A stretch of DNA of 64,000 nt, from the NCBI RefSeq assembly GCF_005670685.2, contig NZ_CP062008.1:496001-560000 (forward strand), in the 5' to 3' direction. The translations under genes and the position numbers were made by a program. Numbering within the stretch: the stretch's first letter is position 1; each line of letters starts with the position of its first letter. This DNA comes from Mycolicibacterium mucogenicum DSM 44124. Its GTDB lineage: Bacteria; Actinomycetota; Actinomycetes; Mycobacteriales; Mycobacteriaceae. The notes below the pieces were generated by a model. That model did not search any database and was not told the DNA's origin. It worked only from the letters and a program-made list of their open reading frames with translations. Shown piece after piece: positions 7,209 to 15,934 of this stretch.

Positions 7209-8186
7209 CTATTGCTCGACGCGGGTGCCCGACAGCCAGGGCTCGATGTCCCTGGCGAAGGGACTGTCGCCGATGGTCTCGTAATCCTGCTGAAAAGCGT
7301 CCGCCGTCAAGTGCTTTCGCGGATTGCGGCCAGTCCCGACGAATCCCGCGAGCTCGAAGTCGAGGGCGCCGGACAACGTCCTGTTACCGCCGAAGTAGAC
7401 GGCGCGTTTGACGGCCGCGACGGCGTAGGGGGAGCGGCGGGACAGGCGCTGCGCGGTGGCCCGCACGTCATCGAGCAACCCCTCGGCAGGGGCGAGCCGG
7501 TGCACGACGCCCGCGTCGAGTGCCTCACGCGCGGTCAGCGGGCGGCCTTCCAGCATGTGCTCCAGCGCGGCGGACATGCCGAGCATGGCCGGAAGTCGTT
7601 GGCTCCCACCGCCTCCCGGTACCAGGCCGGCGAGAATCTCGATCAGACCGATGCGGACCCGGTCGGCGTCGGCCGCGATGCGCAGGTCGCAGAACAGCGC
7701 GAGCTCGAACCCGCCGCCGAGGGCCGTGCCGTTGATGGCCGCGAGGTAGACGACGCCCGACCGGTTCATCCGGGTGATGGTCCGCTTGAGGATGGCGCTG
7801 TAGACGATGCCGGTGCCCCAGTCGCCGCCGCGGGTCTCGGTGGCCCTCAGCAGGGCGGGCACGCGCATGGCCGCGTTGTTGAGTTTGATGGACCAGGTCA
7901 CGGCGCGCGACGGCAGCGGCGGCGTCGCCATCTGAAAGAACAGTTGCACCTGTTCGGGTTCGGAGTGCGAGATGAATTTGTCGCCGGTGCCGGTCAGGAT
8001 GACCGCGCCGACCGACGGGTCTTGATCTGCCGCGCGGGTCAGCTTGTCCATGTCCTTGACCAGCCGCAGCGACAGGAACTGGTTCGGCGGATCGTCGAAT
8101 TGGGCGGTGAGGACGCGGCCGTCCTGGTGCAGCGTCAGGGTTTCCAGATTCAGCTCGGCGGTGCGTACGGGGGCTCGTCGTGGCAC
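7209..8186 (-). CDS. Enoyl-CoA hydratase/isomerase family protein
   Basis: This 325-aa crotonase-fold protein shows AAINGTALGGGFELALFCDLRIAA (oxyanion-hole glycines) and GLVPGGGGSQRLPAMLG, both typical of enoyl-CoA hydratases, followed by ALDAGVVHRLAPAEGLLDDV. By family it hydrates or isomerises an acyl-CoA double bond during beta-oxidation of a fatty or steroid-derived acyl chain. The N-terminal extension and total length are longer than a minimal 260-aa hydratase. The start at 8186 is a GTG. It sits 9 bp after the P450 gene in a five-gene minus-strand operon. The exact substrate is unknown. Confidence 0.85.
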   Translation of the reverse strand: MPRRAPVRTAELNLETLTLHQDGRVLTAQFDDPPNQFLSLRLVKDMDKLTRAADQDPSVGAVILTGTGDKFISHSEPEQVQLFFQMATPPLPSRAVTWSIKLNNAAMRVPALLRATETRGGDWGTGIVYSAILKRTITRMNRSGVVYLAAINGTALGGGFELALFCDLRIAADADRVRIGLIEILAGLVPGGGGSQRLPAMLGMSAALEHMLEGRPLTAREALDAGVVHRLAPAEGLLDDVRATAQRLSRRSPYAVAAVKRAVYFGGNRTLSGALDFELAGFVGTGRNPRKHLTADAFQQDYETIGDSPFARDIEPWLSGTRVEQ

Positions 8187-8195
8187 GGCGTCGTC

Positions 8196-9557
8196 CTAGG
8201 AGTTCACGGTCTGGACCAGGGCCGGAATGGGCCCGTCCGGCACGATGGTGAGCGGCGCGGTGATGGGGAACGTGGTGCCGCGCGATGTCAGCCGGCAGTG
8301 CCGGACGATCGACGCGAGCTCCAGGGTCGCCGCGGTCAGGGCGAAGAACTCACCGATGCACGACCGCGGCCCGCCGCCGAACGGCAGGAACTGCCATTGC
8401 ATGCGCGAGCGGCCCCCACTGAACCGATCGGGGTCGAATTCCAGTGGCCGCTCCCATAATTGGGGGTCACGATGCATGGCGTAGACGCCGACCATGAGCA
8501 TGCTGCCGGCCTCGACGCGGAAGCCGTCGACGGCCATGTCCTGCCGCGCGATGCGCATCACCGCGGGCGTCGGGCCGCCCAGGCGCAGGGCCTCCTGGAT
8601 GACGCTGACGGTGTAGGGCAGGTGGCTGCGCGGATTGGTCCGCAGCGCGGCCTCGTCGACCGCGGCGACCTCGGCCGCGACCCGGTCGAAGATCTCGGGA
8701 TGACGGCCCAGTGCCCACAGCGCGTAGGCGAGCGTCGTCGCGGTGGTCTCCAGTCCGGAGGCCAGGAAGATGACGAGTTCGTGGCAGATGTCCTCGTCCG
8801 TCAGCGGTTCTGAGGTCTCCGGGTCGCGAGCTTCCATCATGGCGCGGACCAGGGGCGCGCTCAGCTGCGGATCGGCGCGGCAGTCCCGCAGGATCTGCGC
8901 GGCGAGATCGTGTGCCACCTTGTTGAACCTGACCGCGAAGCGCCGCTCCTTGGTCGGCACCCAGCTCGGCAGCTTCACCGGAGCGCGGCCGCGGTCGGCG
9001 ATGTACTTGCTGATGCGGCGCAGCGGATCGACCAATTCGTCTGTGTACGAACCGGGTTCGAATCCCATGATGGTGCGGCCGAGCACCCGCATGGTGATCC
9101 GGCGGCTCTCCTGGTCCAGGTCGATCTCGGACCCGTCACGCCACGAGGTCGCGGCGTCGGTGGCGATGTCGTACATCTGCTCGTTGAGTTCGGCGATGCG
9201 CGCGGTGGTGAACACCGGTTGCAGCATGCGGCGCCGCCCGACCCATTCCTTGTGGCTGAAATTGAGCAGCGAGCCGCCGTTGAGCTTCTGCTGTTCGGTC
9301 ATGAACGGGAAGTCGCGGTCGACGGCCGGGTACGTGGCGGTCAGGACGTCGCGGGCACCCTGCGGCGAGGTGACGGCGATGATCGGCGGCATCATCCACT
9401 TCGGCGCGATGCGCACGGTGGTGACGGGCCCGCCGGCGTCGCGGAACGTCTCACATCCGCTGTGCGCCACCTGGATTGCGGCGATGCGTTCGCGGAGGGT
9501 CAAGGGCACGTCGGGGGCGAGGGGCAGCCGGGCGACGTCCGGTGCGTCGGTTGACAC
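8196..9557 (-). CDS. Cytochrome P450
   Basis: This is a 453-aa P450 mono-oxygenase. The heme-binding loop is FGGGPRSCIG with the Cys ligand, the K-helix motif is QEALRLGGP (E-x-x-R), and the I-helix reads ASGLETTATT, with Ser in place of the usual Ala before Gly. Residues 10-130 contain RIAAIQVAHSG and FSHKEWVGRRRMLQPVF (the C-helix with the W-x-x-x-R heme propionate contact). It resembles fatty-acid/lipid-type P450s of the CYP132/136/138 kind more than CYP51 or CYP123, but I cannot give a CYP number. It lies between the SDR and enoyl-CoA hydratase genes with short gaps (15 and 9 bp). A redox partner is not encoded next to it. Confidence 0.88.
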   Translation of the reverse strand: MSTDAPDVARLPLAPDVPLTLRERIAAIQVAHSGCETFRDAGGPVTTVRIAPKWMMPPIIAVTSPQGARDVLTATYPAVDRDFPFMTEQQKLNGGSLLNFSHKEWVGRRRMLQPVFTTARIAELNEQMYDIATDAATSWRDGSEIDLDQESRRITMRVLGRTIMGFEPGSYTDELVDPLRRISKYIADRGRAPVKLPSWVPTKERRFAVRFNKVAHDLAAQILRDCRADPQLSAPLVRAMMEARDPETSEPLTDEDICHELVIFLASGLETTATTLAYALWALGRHPEIFDRVAAEVAAVDEAALRTNPRSHLPYTVSVIQEALRLGGPTPAVMRIARQDMAVDGFRVEAGSMLMVGVYAMHRDPQLWERPLEFDPDRFSGGRSRMQWQFLPFGGGPRSCIGEFFALTAATLELASIVRHCRLTSRGTTFPITAPLTIVPDGPIPALVQTVNS

Positions 9558-9572
9558 GGTCGGCTCCTGTCG

Positions 9573-10475
9573 TCAGATGTCGTACCGGACACCGGTGTGG
9601 TGTTCGGCGGCAACCCAATTCGCGGTCATCAGGGCCTGGTCGGTGGCCGCGCGGCCGGCCTTGGCCGGCGCCGGTAGTCCGCGCATGCCGAAGAACCGGT
9701 CGGGTCCGTAATAGCCACCGCCAACAACGTCGTCCGCGGCGGCGGCGTAGGTGATCGAGAGGGCCGCGACGTCGGCCGGCTGGCCGATGGCCCGGCACGA
9801 GGCGCGCCACGAGAGGTCGCCCCACTTGCGGCCCGAGTGCATACCGGCGTCGGTGTCGGCCCAACCGGGTTGTGCGGATACCGATTTCACCGTGCTCCCG
9901 GCGGCCTTCAGTCGGCGCTGCAGTTCATTGGCGAACAGCAGGTTGGCGAGCTTGGCCTGACAGTAGCCGTCGAACGCGGAGTAGCGACGGGTCCGCCAGC
10001 CCGGGTCGGCGGGCATGAGCTTGCCGATTCCCGGCCGCCCGACGAACTCGTGCGCGCGGCTGGTGACCACCACGACCCGATCGGTGATCCGGTCCAGGAG
10101 TTGGCCGACCAACGCGAAGTGTCCGAGATGGTTGATGCCGGTGTGCAGTTCGAAACCGTCGGCGGTCAGGCCGTAGGGCACGTGGCACACCCCGGCCAGC
10201 GCGACCACGGTGTCGACGGGTCCGCAGGCAGCCGCGGCCGCCTTCACGGAGTCCAGACTCGCCAGGTCGAGGTTCAGAGTCTGCGCGGCAGAACCGATTT
10301 CGGCGGCCAGTGCCGGGCGGCGGCAGGCCAGGATCACCCGGGCGCCGGCGGCCGCCAGATGCCGCGCGGTGGCGGCACCGAGGCCGCCGTTGGCGCCGGT
10401 GATCAGGACCGTGCGGCCGGTCTGGTCAGGAATGTGGGCGCTGAGCCAGTCTTTGGCGCCGATCGACCGCGCCAT
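9573..10475 (-). CDS. Short-chain dehydrogenase/reductase (300 aa)
   Basis: A classical SDR Rossmann fold is present: TGANGGLG at residues about 26-33 for NAD(P) binding, an NNAG-equivalent VVALAGV, an active-site Y-C-Q-A-K (YxxxK) after DGYCQAKLANLLF, and VSAQPGWADTD after the active site. The N-terminal WLSAHIPDQTGRTVLITG matches the retinol-dehydrogenase/protochlorophyllide-reductase-like subgroup common in mycobacteria. The ATG immediately follows the stop codon of the thioesterase gene, so translation is likely coupled. The substrate is probably a hydroxyl or ketone group of a lipid (inference from neighbours). Confidence 0.87.
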   Translation of the reverse strand: MARSIGAKDWLSAHIPDQTGRTVLITGANGGLGAATARHLAAAGARVILACRRPALAAEIGSAAQTLNLDLASLDSVKAAAAACGPVDTVVALAGVCHVPYGLTADGFELHTGINHLGHFALVGQLLDRITDRVVVVTSRAHEFVGRPGIGKLMPADPGWRTRRYSAFDGYCQAKLANLLFANELQRRLKAAGSTVKSVSAQPGWADTDAGMHSGRKWGDLSWRASCRAIGQPADVAALSITYAAAADDVVGGGYYGPDRFFGMRGLPAPAKAGRAATDQALMTANWVAAEHHTGVRYDI

Positions 10476-11099
10476 CTAGCCGCGGGCCCACTTGGGCTGG
10501 ATGAAGACGCCTTCGGCTTCGATGGTGACACCCTGGTCGTCGGCGATGTGGGCGACCCCGTAGGCCTTGAAACCCTCGGTGCGCACGATTCGTGCCTCGG
10601 CCCGCAGCTTGCCCAGCGGGGTGGGGCGCACGTACTTGACGTTGATGGTGCCGGTGAACCGGGTGGTGCCGTCGTTCGATGCCACCTCACCCAGCACGTG
10701 GTCGAGGATCATGGCGCAGACGCCGCCGTGCGCGTGGTTCGGCGGGCCCTCGTAGGCGGCGCCGAGGGAGAACTCGGACCAGACGTAGTCGGTCGCCTCG
10801 AGGACGACCGTCAGCGGCGGTGCGACCGGGTTGCGCAGGCCCACAACGGCATTGGTCCAAGGCAGCCATTCGCCTTCGGTGGTGAAGCGCAGGCCCCACG
10901 TCTTCTCCAGCTGCTTGGAGCGCAAACGCGCGGTGGCCGAATCGATTTCGGCTTTCGCGGCTGCGATGACGTCGGCATCGGCGTCGCTGCGGGCGGTCGC
11001 GTCCATCAGTTCGCGGACCGATTGGGTCAGCGGCTCGAATACGGAGCGGAGGCGTTCGGCTTCCTCCGGGCTGAGGGTGTCGGTGCTGAAGTCGAGCAT
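10476..11099 (-). CDS. PaaI-type hotdog thioesterase
   Basis: The C-terminal half has the hotdog signature GPPNHAHGGVCAMILDHVLGEVA (PaaI-type HGG motif), then FTGTINVKYVRPTPLGKLRAEARI, typical of acyl-CoA thioesterases of the 4HBT superfamily. The N-terminal 75 residues are helical and charged. I chose ATG 11099 (MLDFSTDTLSPEEAERLR, 207 aa) because the frame beyond it runs through a KstR-type palindrome at 11108-11121. It is the first gene of the left-arm operon and is followed without gap by the SDR. The likely role is to release free acid from an acyl-CoA intermediate. Confidence 0.82.
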   Translation of the reverse strand: MLDFSTDTLSPEEAERLRSVFEPLTQSVRELMDATARSDADADVIAAAKAEIDSATARLRSKQLEKTWGLRFTTEGEWLPWTNAVVGLRNPVAPPLTVVLEATDYVWSEFSLGAAYEGPPNHAHGGVCAMILDHVLGEVASNDGTTRFTGTINVKYVRPTPLGKLRAEARIVRTEGFKAYGVAHIADDQGVTIEAEGVFIQPKWARG

Positions 11100-11107
11100 G
11101 TCGCTAC

Positions 11108-11121
11108 TAGAACATGTTCTA
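11108..11121. promoter_or_regulatory. KstR-type operator, thioesterase side
   Basis: TAGAACATGTTCTA is a perfect 14-bp palindrome matching the established KstR consensus TnnAACnnGTTnnA. It lies 9 bp upstream of the thioesterase start codon, where binding would block transcription or initiation. Confidence 0.7.
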
Positions 11122-11321
11122 CCTGATGCTGTCGAGCCCAAAGTTTGCTGCATGGGTGGCTGACGGTTTGCCACAGCGACGGGCTTTGCCGAATTGACTG
11201 CGCGGTCAACGGGCCGATTCGGGGCGCCGGTAGATGGGGTTTGAAACGTTGTTATCGGTTGTGCGCCAACGCCGTTCCGGCTGTGACGGGGGTTACACCG
11301 ATTCGTGCCATGGGCAAATAT

Positions 11322-11335
11322 TGAAACAAGTTCTA
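11322..11335. promoter_or_regulatory. KstR-type operator, thiolase side
   Basis: TGAAACAAGTTCTA matches TnnAACnnGTTnnA at all specified positions. It is about 225 bp upstream of the thiolase start, in the A+T-rich part of the divergent promoter. Confidence 0.6.
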
Positions 11336-11560
11336 ACTAGTTCGCTAAATTCATAATTAACGCCTCTGACGTGGATATTTACGTTGATGGAATATAGACC
11401 GTGTTCGAATTGCGTGCTACAAACTATTGCCGTTAGTAGCTGGAATCAGCACCACGAAGTGCAGCCATGCCGTTATGTCCGCACGTACGCGACAGTTCTG
11501 GGCAGTCCGTGGATTGCGCGGTGCCGCACGCGGACGTCGTTGCCGAGGAGGGCAAGAACC

Positions 11561-12727
11561 TTGACCAATCCCGTAGTCGTTGCGTATGCGCGAACCCCGT
11601 TCACGCGTTCGCTGGTAGGCGGACTGGCCAACGTTTCCGAGTTCGACCTGGCGAGCACCGTGATCGGCGAGGTCATCAACCGCTCGGGTGTCGACCCCGA
11701 ACTGATCGACAACATCGTGCTCGGTGAGGTGCTGCAGGGCGGCGGGTGTATCGCCCGGTACTCGGCCTTGGACATGGGACTGCCGCTGGACACTCCCGCC
11801 GTCGCGGTCGGCGGCTGGTGTGCGTCGGGAATGATGGCGATGCACCAGGCGGTGGCGACCATCAAGGCCGGCATGGGCAAGTGCGTCATCGCCGGCGGCC
11901 TGAACACGCCCTCGGCGTCGCCGCTGGCCGGTCCGCATTTCGCGGCCACCGGTATCACCGACACCAAGATCGCCCCGATGCATCCCGGCATCGGTGAGAT
12001 GCCCGCACTAGACCTGGCCCGGACTCTCGGCGAAGGCACCGCGCGGCAGTTCGGACTGACGCGCGAAGAGGTCGACGAATGGTCGGCCCGGGCGCACACC
12101 CTGGCCTCGGACGCCATCGAGGGCGGCGTCCTGGATACCGAGAAGGTCGCCGTAACCGTCGACGGCACAGAGGTTTTCGCCGACGAGTTGCCGTGCCGCG
12201 AATTCAACATGACCAACCTGTCGGCGCTGACGTCGTTCCTCGGCGAGGACTGCACGGTGACGCCCGGCAACCAGACGGGCCTCACCGACGGCGCCGCCGC
12301 GATGATGATCTGCGATCCCGAGTTCGCCAGCCGCCACGGCCTGACCCCGCTGGCCGAGATCATCGGCTGGTCGGTCGTCGGCTCGGAGCCCGAGCGGGCC
12401 ACCGACGCGGCGATCACCGCCACCCGGCGGGCCCTCGACGGTGCCGGCGTCAGCACCGAAGCCGTTGACCTGTACGACGTCCACGACTCCTACGCCTCGA
12501 TCGGCATCGCCTACGAACGCTCGCTGAACATCAGCCGTGACCGGCTCAACGTCCACGGCGGCGGCCTGGCACTCGGCCACCCGTACGGCGCCTCCGGTAC
12601 CCGTGTGGCCGGCACCCTGATCAACGAACTGCAGCGCCGCGGCGGCGGTATCGGTGCGGGCGCGATCGTCAGCGCGGGTGGCCTCGGTGCCGCCGTCGTG
12701 CTCAATGTCTTCCCGCCGGCGGCGTGA
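11561..12727 (+). CDS. Thiolase family protein lacking the C-terminal catalytic cysteine
   Basis: The start is TTG 11561 with AGGAGGG about 8 bp upstream, giving MTNPVVVAYARTPFTRS, the standard thiolase N-terminus, and 388 aa. The nucleophile Cys87 lies in GGWCASGMMAMHQA. His340 lies in LALGHPYGASGTR. Two usual elements differ: the NEAF position reads HDSYAS, and the C-terminal C-x-G-G-G-x-G reads V370-S-A-G-G-L-G, so the second catalytic Cys is absent. Normal thiolases form or cleave 3-ketoacyl-CoA; without the general-acid/base Cys this one may carry out a different acyl transfer or aldol-type reaction (inference). It is the first gene of the right arm, 7 bp before the MmpL gene. Confidence 0.85.
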   Translation: MTNPVVVAYARTPFTRSLVGGLANVSEFDLASTVIGEVINRSGVDPELIDNIVLGEVLQGGGCIARYSALDMGLPLDTPAVAVGGWCASGMMAMHQAVATIKAGMGKCVIAGGLNTPSASPLAGPHFAATGITDTKIAPMHPGIGEMPALDLARTLGEGTARQFGLTREEVDEWSARAHTLASDAIEGGVLDTEKVAVTVDGTEVFADELPCREFNMTNLSALTSFLGEDCTVTPGNQTGLTDGAAAMMICDPEFASRHGLTPLAEIIGWSVVGSEPERATDAAITATRRALDGAGVSTEAVDLYDVHDSYASIGIAYERSLNISRDRLNVHGGGLALGHPYGASGTRVAGTLINELQRRGGGIGAGAIVSAGGLGAAVVLNVFPPAA

Positions 12728-12734
12728 CGCGGCG

Positions 12735-14960
12735 ATGCTCGAGCTGATCTCGCGCGTGGTGATCGCCGCGCCCAAACGGATTCTCGTCGCCACCGTCATG
12801 CTGATGTCGGTCTTCGGCATCCTGTCCGCTCCCGTCGCGGACCTGCTCGGCGCCGGTGGCTTCACCGACCCCGACGCCCAGTCGAACCGCGCGAACAAGG
12901 TGCTCACCGAAGAGTTCCACCGCGGCTTCGTGAATCTGAACCTGTTGGTGCAGGCCAGCGACCCTGGGGTGCCGGTGACCGCTGCTCCTCTGCGGGCTCA
13001 GATCGACCGGTTGGTCACCGAGCTGCGCGGCACCGAACACGTCGCGCGGGTGCTGTCGCCGTTCGAGGCACCCGATCCGGTCGCGGCCGGCCTGGTGAGC
13101 AAGGACGGGCGCTCGGCCCTGGTCATCGCCTTCATGGACGGCAACGAGACCACCGGCATCGCGTCCTCCACCGCGTTGGTGGAACGCTATGTCGGGCAAC
13201 GCGATCCGGGCCTCACCATCTCGGCGGGCGGTCCCGGGGCGGTGTACTCCGCCGTCAACGAGCAGAGTCGCCACGACCTGACCCTCAGTGAGGCCATCGT
13301 GCTGCCGCTGACGTTCCTGGTCCTGGTGTGGGTCTTCGGCGGCGTGGTCGCGGCCCTGGTACCGCTGGCGGTCGGGGCCTTCGCGATCTCGGGTTCCGTT
13401 GCGATTCTTCGGGTTCTGGCCGAGTTCGTCGACGTCTCGGTGTTCGCGCTCAACCTTGCCGTGGCGCTCGGCCTGGCCCTGGCGATCGACTATTCACTGC
13501 TGTTGGTGAGCAGATATCGCGAAGAGATCGGCGACGGCTCCCACCCCGACGAGGCGTTGCGGCGCACCATGCGCACCGCGGGTCGCACGGTGGTGTTCTC
13601 AGCGGCCACCGTCGCGCTGTGTTTGGCGACCATGGCGGTCTTCCCGATGTACTTCCTGCGGTCGTTCGCGTACGGCGCGGTATCGGTGGTGGTCATGGCC
13701 GCACTCGCAGCCCTCGTCATCACGCCGGCCGCCATCCGCGTCGCCGGCAAGCGGATCGGCAAACCGGGCCAGCGTGGACCGCTCACCGAATCACGGTGGT
13801 ACACCTGGACGCACGCTGTGATGCGTCGCCCCAGGATCGCCGCCGCCGTCACCCTGATTCCGCTCGTCATCGTCGGACTGCCGTTCCTCAACATCAAGTT
13901 CGGCTTCCCCGACGACCGCATCCTGCCGACCACATCGTCGGCCCGGCAGGTGGGTGACCACGTGCGCAGCGACTTCACGCAGGACGCCGGGCTGCCGGTG
14001 CACATCGTGCTGTTGCACGGCAACGGGTCCCGTGACAACGCCGCCATCGACGCCTACGCCGCCGAGCTGTCCAAGGTGCCGACCGTGGTGGCCGCGGCCG
14101 GACCGGGTGCCACCTACGCGGGCGGCCGCGCGATCGGGCCCGCCGGGCACGAGGCCGGCACCGGTAAAGACGCCAGCTTCCTGACCGTCACCACCACGAC
14201 GCTGCCCTTCAGTGCGGCGTCCGACGAAGCGCTGGACCGGCTGCACGCGGTGCCGCCGCCGGCCGGGATGACGCCGCTGTTCACGGGAGCAGCGCAGTCC
14301 AACCGCGACGGCGTCGAGGCCATCGCGAGCCGGGTGCCGACGATGCTCGGGTTGATCGCCGTGGTGATGTTCGTCCTGCTGTTCCTGCTCAGCGGCAGTG
14401 TGATCATTCCGCTGAAAGCATTGGTGCTCAACGCCTTGTCGCTCACCGCGACGTTCGGGGCGCTGGTGTGGATCTTCCAGGAGGGCCACCTCGGCGGGCT
14501 GGGCACCACCGTCGTGGGCACCCTGGTGTCGACCATGCCGGTGTTGATGTTCTGCGTCGCGTTCGGGCTGTCGATGGACTATGAGGTGTTCATCATCGCC
14601 CGCATCCGCGAATTCTGGCTCGCCTCAGACAAATCCGATGCGGCCGGCCGTGAATCGGTGGCTCTCGGCCTGGCCGGAACCGGCCGGATCGTCACCGCCG
14701 CGGCGCTCGTCATGGCGATCACATTCGCCGGATTGGTCGCTTCGCAGGTGTCGTTCCTGCGCATCTTCGGGTTCGGGCTGGCGGTCGCGATCCTGGTGGA
14801 CGCCATCGTGATCCGGACCATCCTGCTCCCGGCTGTCATGGTGCTGCTGGGCAAGGCCAACTGGTGGGCGCCCGCCCCGCTGGCACGGCTGCACGCCCGC
14901 ATCGGCCTGAATGAGGGTGCACCGTCCAGCAATTCGTCGGTTCCAGCGGAAGTCGGGTGA
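12735..14960 (+). CDS. MmpL-family RND transporter
   Basis: The 741-aa protein shows the MMPL layout. An N-terminal TM helix (AAPKRILVATVMLMSVFGIL) is followed by a periplasmic domain with GGFTDPDAQSNRA, a cluster of five TM helices with the Asp-Tyr pair in ALGLALAIDYSLLLVSRYREE, a second TM helix near residue 385, a second periplasmic domain, and a second TM cluster with AFGLSMDYEVFIIARIREFW. MmpL proteins move complex lipids or siderophores across the mycobacterial inner membrane using the proton gradient. At 741 aa it is shorter than MmpL3-type proteins and has no large cytoplasmic tail. The start is ATG 12735. The stop overlaps the next gene's start, so translation is coupled. Confidence 0.9.
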   Translation: MLELISRVVIAAPKRILVATVMLMSVFGILSAPVADLLGAGGFTDPDAQSNRANKVLTEEFHRGFVNLNLLVQASDPGVPVTAAPLRAQIDRLVTELRGTEHVARVLSPFEAPDPVAAGLVSKDGRSALVIAFMDGNETTGIASSTALVERYVGQRDPGLTISAGGPGAVYSAVNEQSRHDLTLSEAIVLPLTFLVLVWVFGGVVAALVPLAVGAFAISGSVAILRVLAEFVDVSVFALNLAVALGLALAIDYSLLLVSRYREEIGDGSHPDEALRRTMRTAGRTVVFSAATVALCLATMAVFPMYFLRSFAYGAVSVVVMAALAALVITPAAIRVAGKRIGKPGQRGPLTESRWYTWTHAVMRRPRIAAAVTLIPLVIVGLPFLNIKFGFPDDRILPTTSSARQVGDHVRSDFTQDAGLPVHIVLLHGNGSRDNAAIDAYAAELSKVPTVVAAAGPGATYAGGRAIGPAGHEAGTGKDASFLTVTTTTLPFSAASDEALDRLHAVPPPAGMTPLFTGAAQSNRDGVEAIASRVPTMLGLIAVVMFVLLFLLSGSVIIPLKALVLNALSLTATFGALVWIFQEGHLGGLGTTVVGTLVSTMPVLMFCVAFGLSMDYEVFIIARIREFWLASDKSDAAGRESVALGLAGTGRIVTAAALVMAITFAGLVASQVSFLRIFGFGLAVAILVDAIVIRTILLPAVMVLLGKANWWAPAPLARLHARIGLNEGAPSSNSSVPAEVG

Positions 14961-15934
14961 TGAATCAGATGGCCACACGCAGTCTGCTGTTGACGGGCGC
15001 CACCTCCGGGTTGGGGCTCGGACTGGCGAAACGGGTCGTGGGAACACCGGGTTGGCACTGTGTGCTGCCCGTCCGGAACGCCAAGCGGGGTGAGGAACTC
15101 AAGGCGCTGCTCGGTGACCGCGCGGCCGACGGCACCACCCACATCGTGGTGTGCGATCAGGGTTCGCGCGAAAGCGTGCGCCGCGCCGCAGACGAGATCG
15201 CGCGCCTGGTGACGGACGGCGTCATCCCGCCGCTCAGCACCGTCGTGCTCAATGCCGCGGTGCTGCGCAACGACGCCCATGAACTCAGCCCCGACGGCAT
15301 CGAATTGACCCTTGCCACCAACCTTTTCGGTCCGCATGCGCTGCTCGCGCGGATCAGCCCGCAGCTGGCGGCTGATGCCCGCGTCATGATCGTCGGGTCC
15401 CCGACCATTCGCCAGACGCTGTTCCAGCGGCTGGCACGGGTGAAGACCGCGGAATGGAAACCGCTCGCCGAGCAGTGCCTGCCGAGCGATGACGGTGTTC
15501 AGGCCTACGCGCGCACCAAGCTCGGCTTGTTCTACCTGTCCCGCGCGGCCGGGTGGTTGGTGCCCGAGGGCATGTCCGCGGCGTACTTCGATCCCGGCGT
15601 GATGCCAGGCACGAACATCTTGCGGGAGCGCGGCACGTTCAGCCAGGTGTACTGGCGCCGGGTGCTGCCGTACATCGCGTGGACGTTCGGCGGGGTCACC
15701 GTGGGCCGCGGTGCGCGGTCGATGTCTCCCTATGTGCTGCACCAGAAATCGATGAGGGACAGCGGTTTCCTCTCGGTCAAGTGGGGCAAGCGCGCACCGG
15801 CCGTCGACCCCGAGCGGGTGCACGAGTACTTCATCGAAGCCAACGACATCACCGGGATCGGCGTGTCCGACGCCGCGCCGTGGTGGTCGCAACCGGACCG
15901 CCTGCTCGGCCGGCCGGTCGGGCCGCGCGCCTGA
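14957..15934 (+). CDS. Short-chain dehydrogenase/reductase (325 aa)
   Basis: The Rossmann SDR has TGATSGLGLGLAKR near the N-terminus, VLNAAVLRND (NAA in the NNAG position), LATNLFGPHALL, VGSPT, and the active site AYARTKLGLFYLS (Y-A-R-T-K). It belongs to the protochlorophyllide-reductase-like SDR subgroup. The start may be GTG 14957 or the directly following ATG 14960; both overlap the MmpL stop. The C-terminal part has FFIEANDITGIGVSDAAPWW-like sequence of unknown role. It probably acts on the same lipid substrate as the flanking thiolase and epimerase-type genes (inference). Confidence 0.85.
   Translation: MMNQMATRSLLLTGATSGLGLGLAKRVVGTPGWHCVLPVRNAKRGEELKALLGDRAADGTTHIVVCDQGSRESVRRAADEIARLVTDGVIPPLSTVVLNAAVLRNDAHELSPDGIELTLATNLFGPHALLARISPQLAADARVMIVGSPTIRQTLFQRLARVKTAEWKPLAEQCLPSDDGVQAYARTKLGLFYLSRAAGWLVPEGMSAAYFDPGVMPGTNILRERGTFSQVYWRRVLPYIAWTFGGVTVGRGARSMSPYVLHQKSMRDSGFLSVKWGKRAPAVDPERVHEYFIEANDITGIGVSDAAPWWSQPDRLLGRPVGPRA

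Larger units (their letters stand above)
11100..11560. promoter_or_regulatory. Divergent promoter region between thioesterase and thiolase operons
   Basis: About 460 bp carry no convincing gene. The stretch from about 11310 to 11420 is clearly richer in A+T than the rest of the window (aaattcataattaacg, gatatttacg). It contains KstR-type palindromes at 11108-11121 and 11322-11335 and an overlapping imperfect one (TCTAACTAGTTCGC, 11332-11345, last base off consensus). The thiolase frame stays open upstream to 11384, but that extension (Cys-, Arg-rich) does not look like protein. Confidence 0.65.

Noticed and set aside
9046..9060. GGGTTCGAATCCC, like a tRNA T-arm
   Set aside because: It lies inside the P450 coding sequence and no acceptor, D or anticodon stems surround it.
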